31,014 nucleotides of DNA from Peptococcaceae bacterium (lineage in GTDB: Bacteria; Bacillota; Peptococcia; Peptococcales; Peptococcaceae), in assembly GCA_019420345.1 (NCBI GenBank), contig JAHZHI010000018.1, positions 1 to 31,014 of the forward strand, in the 5' to 3' direction. Of the stretch, positions 30,009-31,014 are shown in pieces (within the stretch, counting starts at the first letter, position 1; every line of letters starts with the position of its first letter). The translations under genes were made by a program, and so were the position numbers. The notes under the pieces are model-generated. The model worked only from the letters and a program-made list of their open reading frames with translations. It had not been told where the DNA came from and did not search any database.

Positions 30009-30929
30009 ATGAAACTCGACCAACTCCACTGCTTCTGGGAAGCCTGCAAATACCACTCCATTTCAGTTGCAGCCGAAAAGAACTTTATCTCACAACCCTC
30101 CTTTAGTTCCTCTATCACGAAACTAGAGAAAGAACTTGGCATCACCCTGTTGAACCGCACCAGCCGCGGCGTCAATCCAACACCTGCAGGCGTTGCCATT
30201 CTTGAAAAAACACAGGAAATCTTCACCCTCATTGGTGATATCAACGACATCGCCTCCGCTCACTCGGTGCTCGGCACCGTACGCTTAGCAACCATTCCAT
30301 GTCTTCTCGATGGCATTCTGCCCATTTCTGCTCAGCTTGCTAAGGAGAAAAAATTGGATTTTCAACTCGACATTCATACTTCTGAAAGCGATGAAATCTA
30401 TCACTCGGTGCTCTCCGGCGTCGAATCCTTGGGCGTCGTCTTCTTCTCAACCAATGTCAAAAGCCCAGAGCTTCGCTTCACCCCGCTCTTTGAAGACGAA
30501 TTCGTGCTCTACGTCGGCCCGCATTCCCCTTACTGGAACGCCGACAGCATCACCATCGAAGAAGCCATGAAAGAGCCTTACATTGCCTTCCGTGCAGAAT
30601 TTATCAAAAACAACGGCGGCGTCAGCGACGTCTTCAAAGGTATGACACCAAACATCGTCCTACGCACCGATGAAAATGAATCCATCAAAAAACTCATCAG
30701 CCGTGACAACTATGTTGCGTTCTTTCACCGCTACATGAACAGCAAAGACATCTACCTCACCTCCGGCGCGCTTCGTGCCATCCCCATCTCCAACTACGAT
30801 ACCCGCACTCAAATCGGCTACATAGAAAGCACCAAATACAAACTCTCCAGCGCCGACCGCGCCTTTCTGGAAATCCTCAAAGCCGCCGTCCGCAACGTTT
30901 TCCAAGACATCGACAAAACAAAAGCATAA
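30009..30929 (+). CDS. LysR-family transcriptional regulator
   Basis: 306 residues, full length for the family. N-terminal winged helix-turn-helix (residues 1-60: MKLDQLHCFWEACKYHSISVAAEKNFISQPSFSSSITKLEKELGITLLNRTSRGVNPTPAG), linker helix, then two periplasmic-binding-like effector subdomains (LGTVRLATIPCLLDGILP ..., VVFFSTNVKSPELRFTPLFEDEFVLYVGPHSPYW, and a final YVAFFHRYMN ... IGYIESTKYKLSS). GAAAGGAA precedes the ATG. Divergently arranged with the DASS transporter and the phosphodiesterase, which are the likely targets, with the effector probably being the transported anion or a breakdown product (inference). Ends at a terminator region. Confidence 0.92.
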   Translation: MKLDQLHCFWEACKYHSISVAAEKNFISQPSFSSSITKLEKELGITLLNRTSRGVNPTPAGVAILEKTQEIFTLIGDINDIASAHSVLGTVRLATIPCLLDGILPISAQLAKEKKLDFQLDIHTSESDEIYHSVLSGVESLGVVFFSTNVKSPELRFTPLFEDEFVLYVGPHSPYWNADSITIEEAMKEPYIAFRAEFIKNNGGVSDVFKGMTPNIVLRTDENESIKKLISRDNYVAFFHRYMNSKDIYLTSGALRAIPISNYDTRTQIGYIESTKYKLSSADRAFLEILKAAVRNVFQDIDKTKA

Positions 30930-30933
30930 AAGA

Positions 30934-30999
30934 AGCCATGCTCTTCAAACAGAGCATGGCTCAGCTTGTCGAAAAAGGTCACCGCAAGGTGGCCTTTTT
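30934..30999 (+). terminator. Two hairpins ending the LysR transcript
   Basis: First hairpin AGCCATGCTCT (30934-30944) with AGAGCATGGCT (30951-30961) and a 6-base loop, without T tail. Second, AAAAAGGTCACC (30972-30983) with GGTGGCCTTTTT (30988-30999) around a GCAA tetraloop, followed by TTTTT; this is the functional terminator and is symmetric enough to act on both strands. The window ends 15 bases later. Confidence 0.8.
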
Positions 31000-31014
31000 C
31001 TCGTCTTAAGCCTC

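Noticed and set aside
1..31014. CRISPR arrays, tRNA/rRNA genes, insertion sequences, prophage or toxin-antitoxin modules
   Set aside because: No repeat-spacer pattern, conserved RNA sequence, transposase, integrase or toxin-like pair was found on either strand.

Overview
The window looks like chromosome from an obligately anaerobic, gut-type Bacillota (Clostridia-like or a relative). The reasons are strong AGGAGG-type ribosome binding sites, roughly balanced base composition, an SLH-anchored surface protease, a 2-hydroxyacyl-CoA dehydratase-type pair with its ATP-dependent activator, and a glycyl-radical microcompartment. The species cannot be named from the sequence alone. No rRNA, tRNA, CRISPR array, insertion sequence or phage gene was seen.

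Left part (1-9056) holds ordinary accessory genes, mostly on the + strand: a 74-residue small membrane protein (-), an M20 amidohydrolase, a MarR regulator, a zinc-type macrodomain hydrolase (-), a two-gene dehydratase/activator operon whose second gene fuses a subunit to the activator ATPase, and a secreted papain-like protease with C-terminal SLH domains.

Centre (9092-23600, all - strand) is a 17-gene choline-degradation microcompartment operon (cut/GRM, closest to the short-CutC GRM1 layout). In transcription order: tandem-BMC shell protein, an aldehyde dehydrogenase homologue whose catalytic Cys is Ser, choline TMA-lyase CutC, activase CutD, EutS/PduU-type shell protein, EutP/PduV GTPase, EutT-like protein, EutJ-like chaperone, GrpU-like shell protein with a pore Cys, BMC-P vertex protein, PduS-like Fe-S flavoprotein, PduT-like Fe-S shell protein, EutQ-like cupin, BMC-H with a C-terminal extension, active acylating aldehyde dehydrogenase, PduL phosphotransacylase and a canonical BMC-H. 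The expected chemistry is choline to trimethylamine plus acetaldehyde, acetaldehyde to acetyl-CoA, then acetyl phosphate. No alcohol dehydrogenase and no acetate kinase lie in the window, so how NADH is reoxidised is open. A PduS-like protein plus two probable Fe-S shell proteins offer a possible electron outlet.

The operon promoter (23570-23600) has perfect TTGACA and TATAAT hexamers separated by 19 bp with nested inverted repeats. This is the classic arrangement for activation by a MerR-family protein, and a MerR-family gene lies immediately upstream (23803-24708). Upstream of that are a DMT-family transporter translationally coupled to an 87-residue winged-helix-like protein.

Right part (26261-30929) is a second module: a cytoplasmic alkaline-phosphatase-superfamily phosphodiesterase and an SLC13/DASS anion transporter, divergent from a LysR regulator. 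Whether it feeds the choline pathway (for example by releasing choline from a phosphodiester) or is unrelated cannot be decided from sequence alone.
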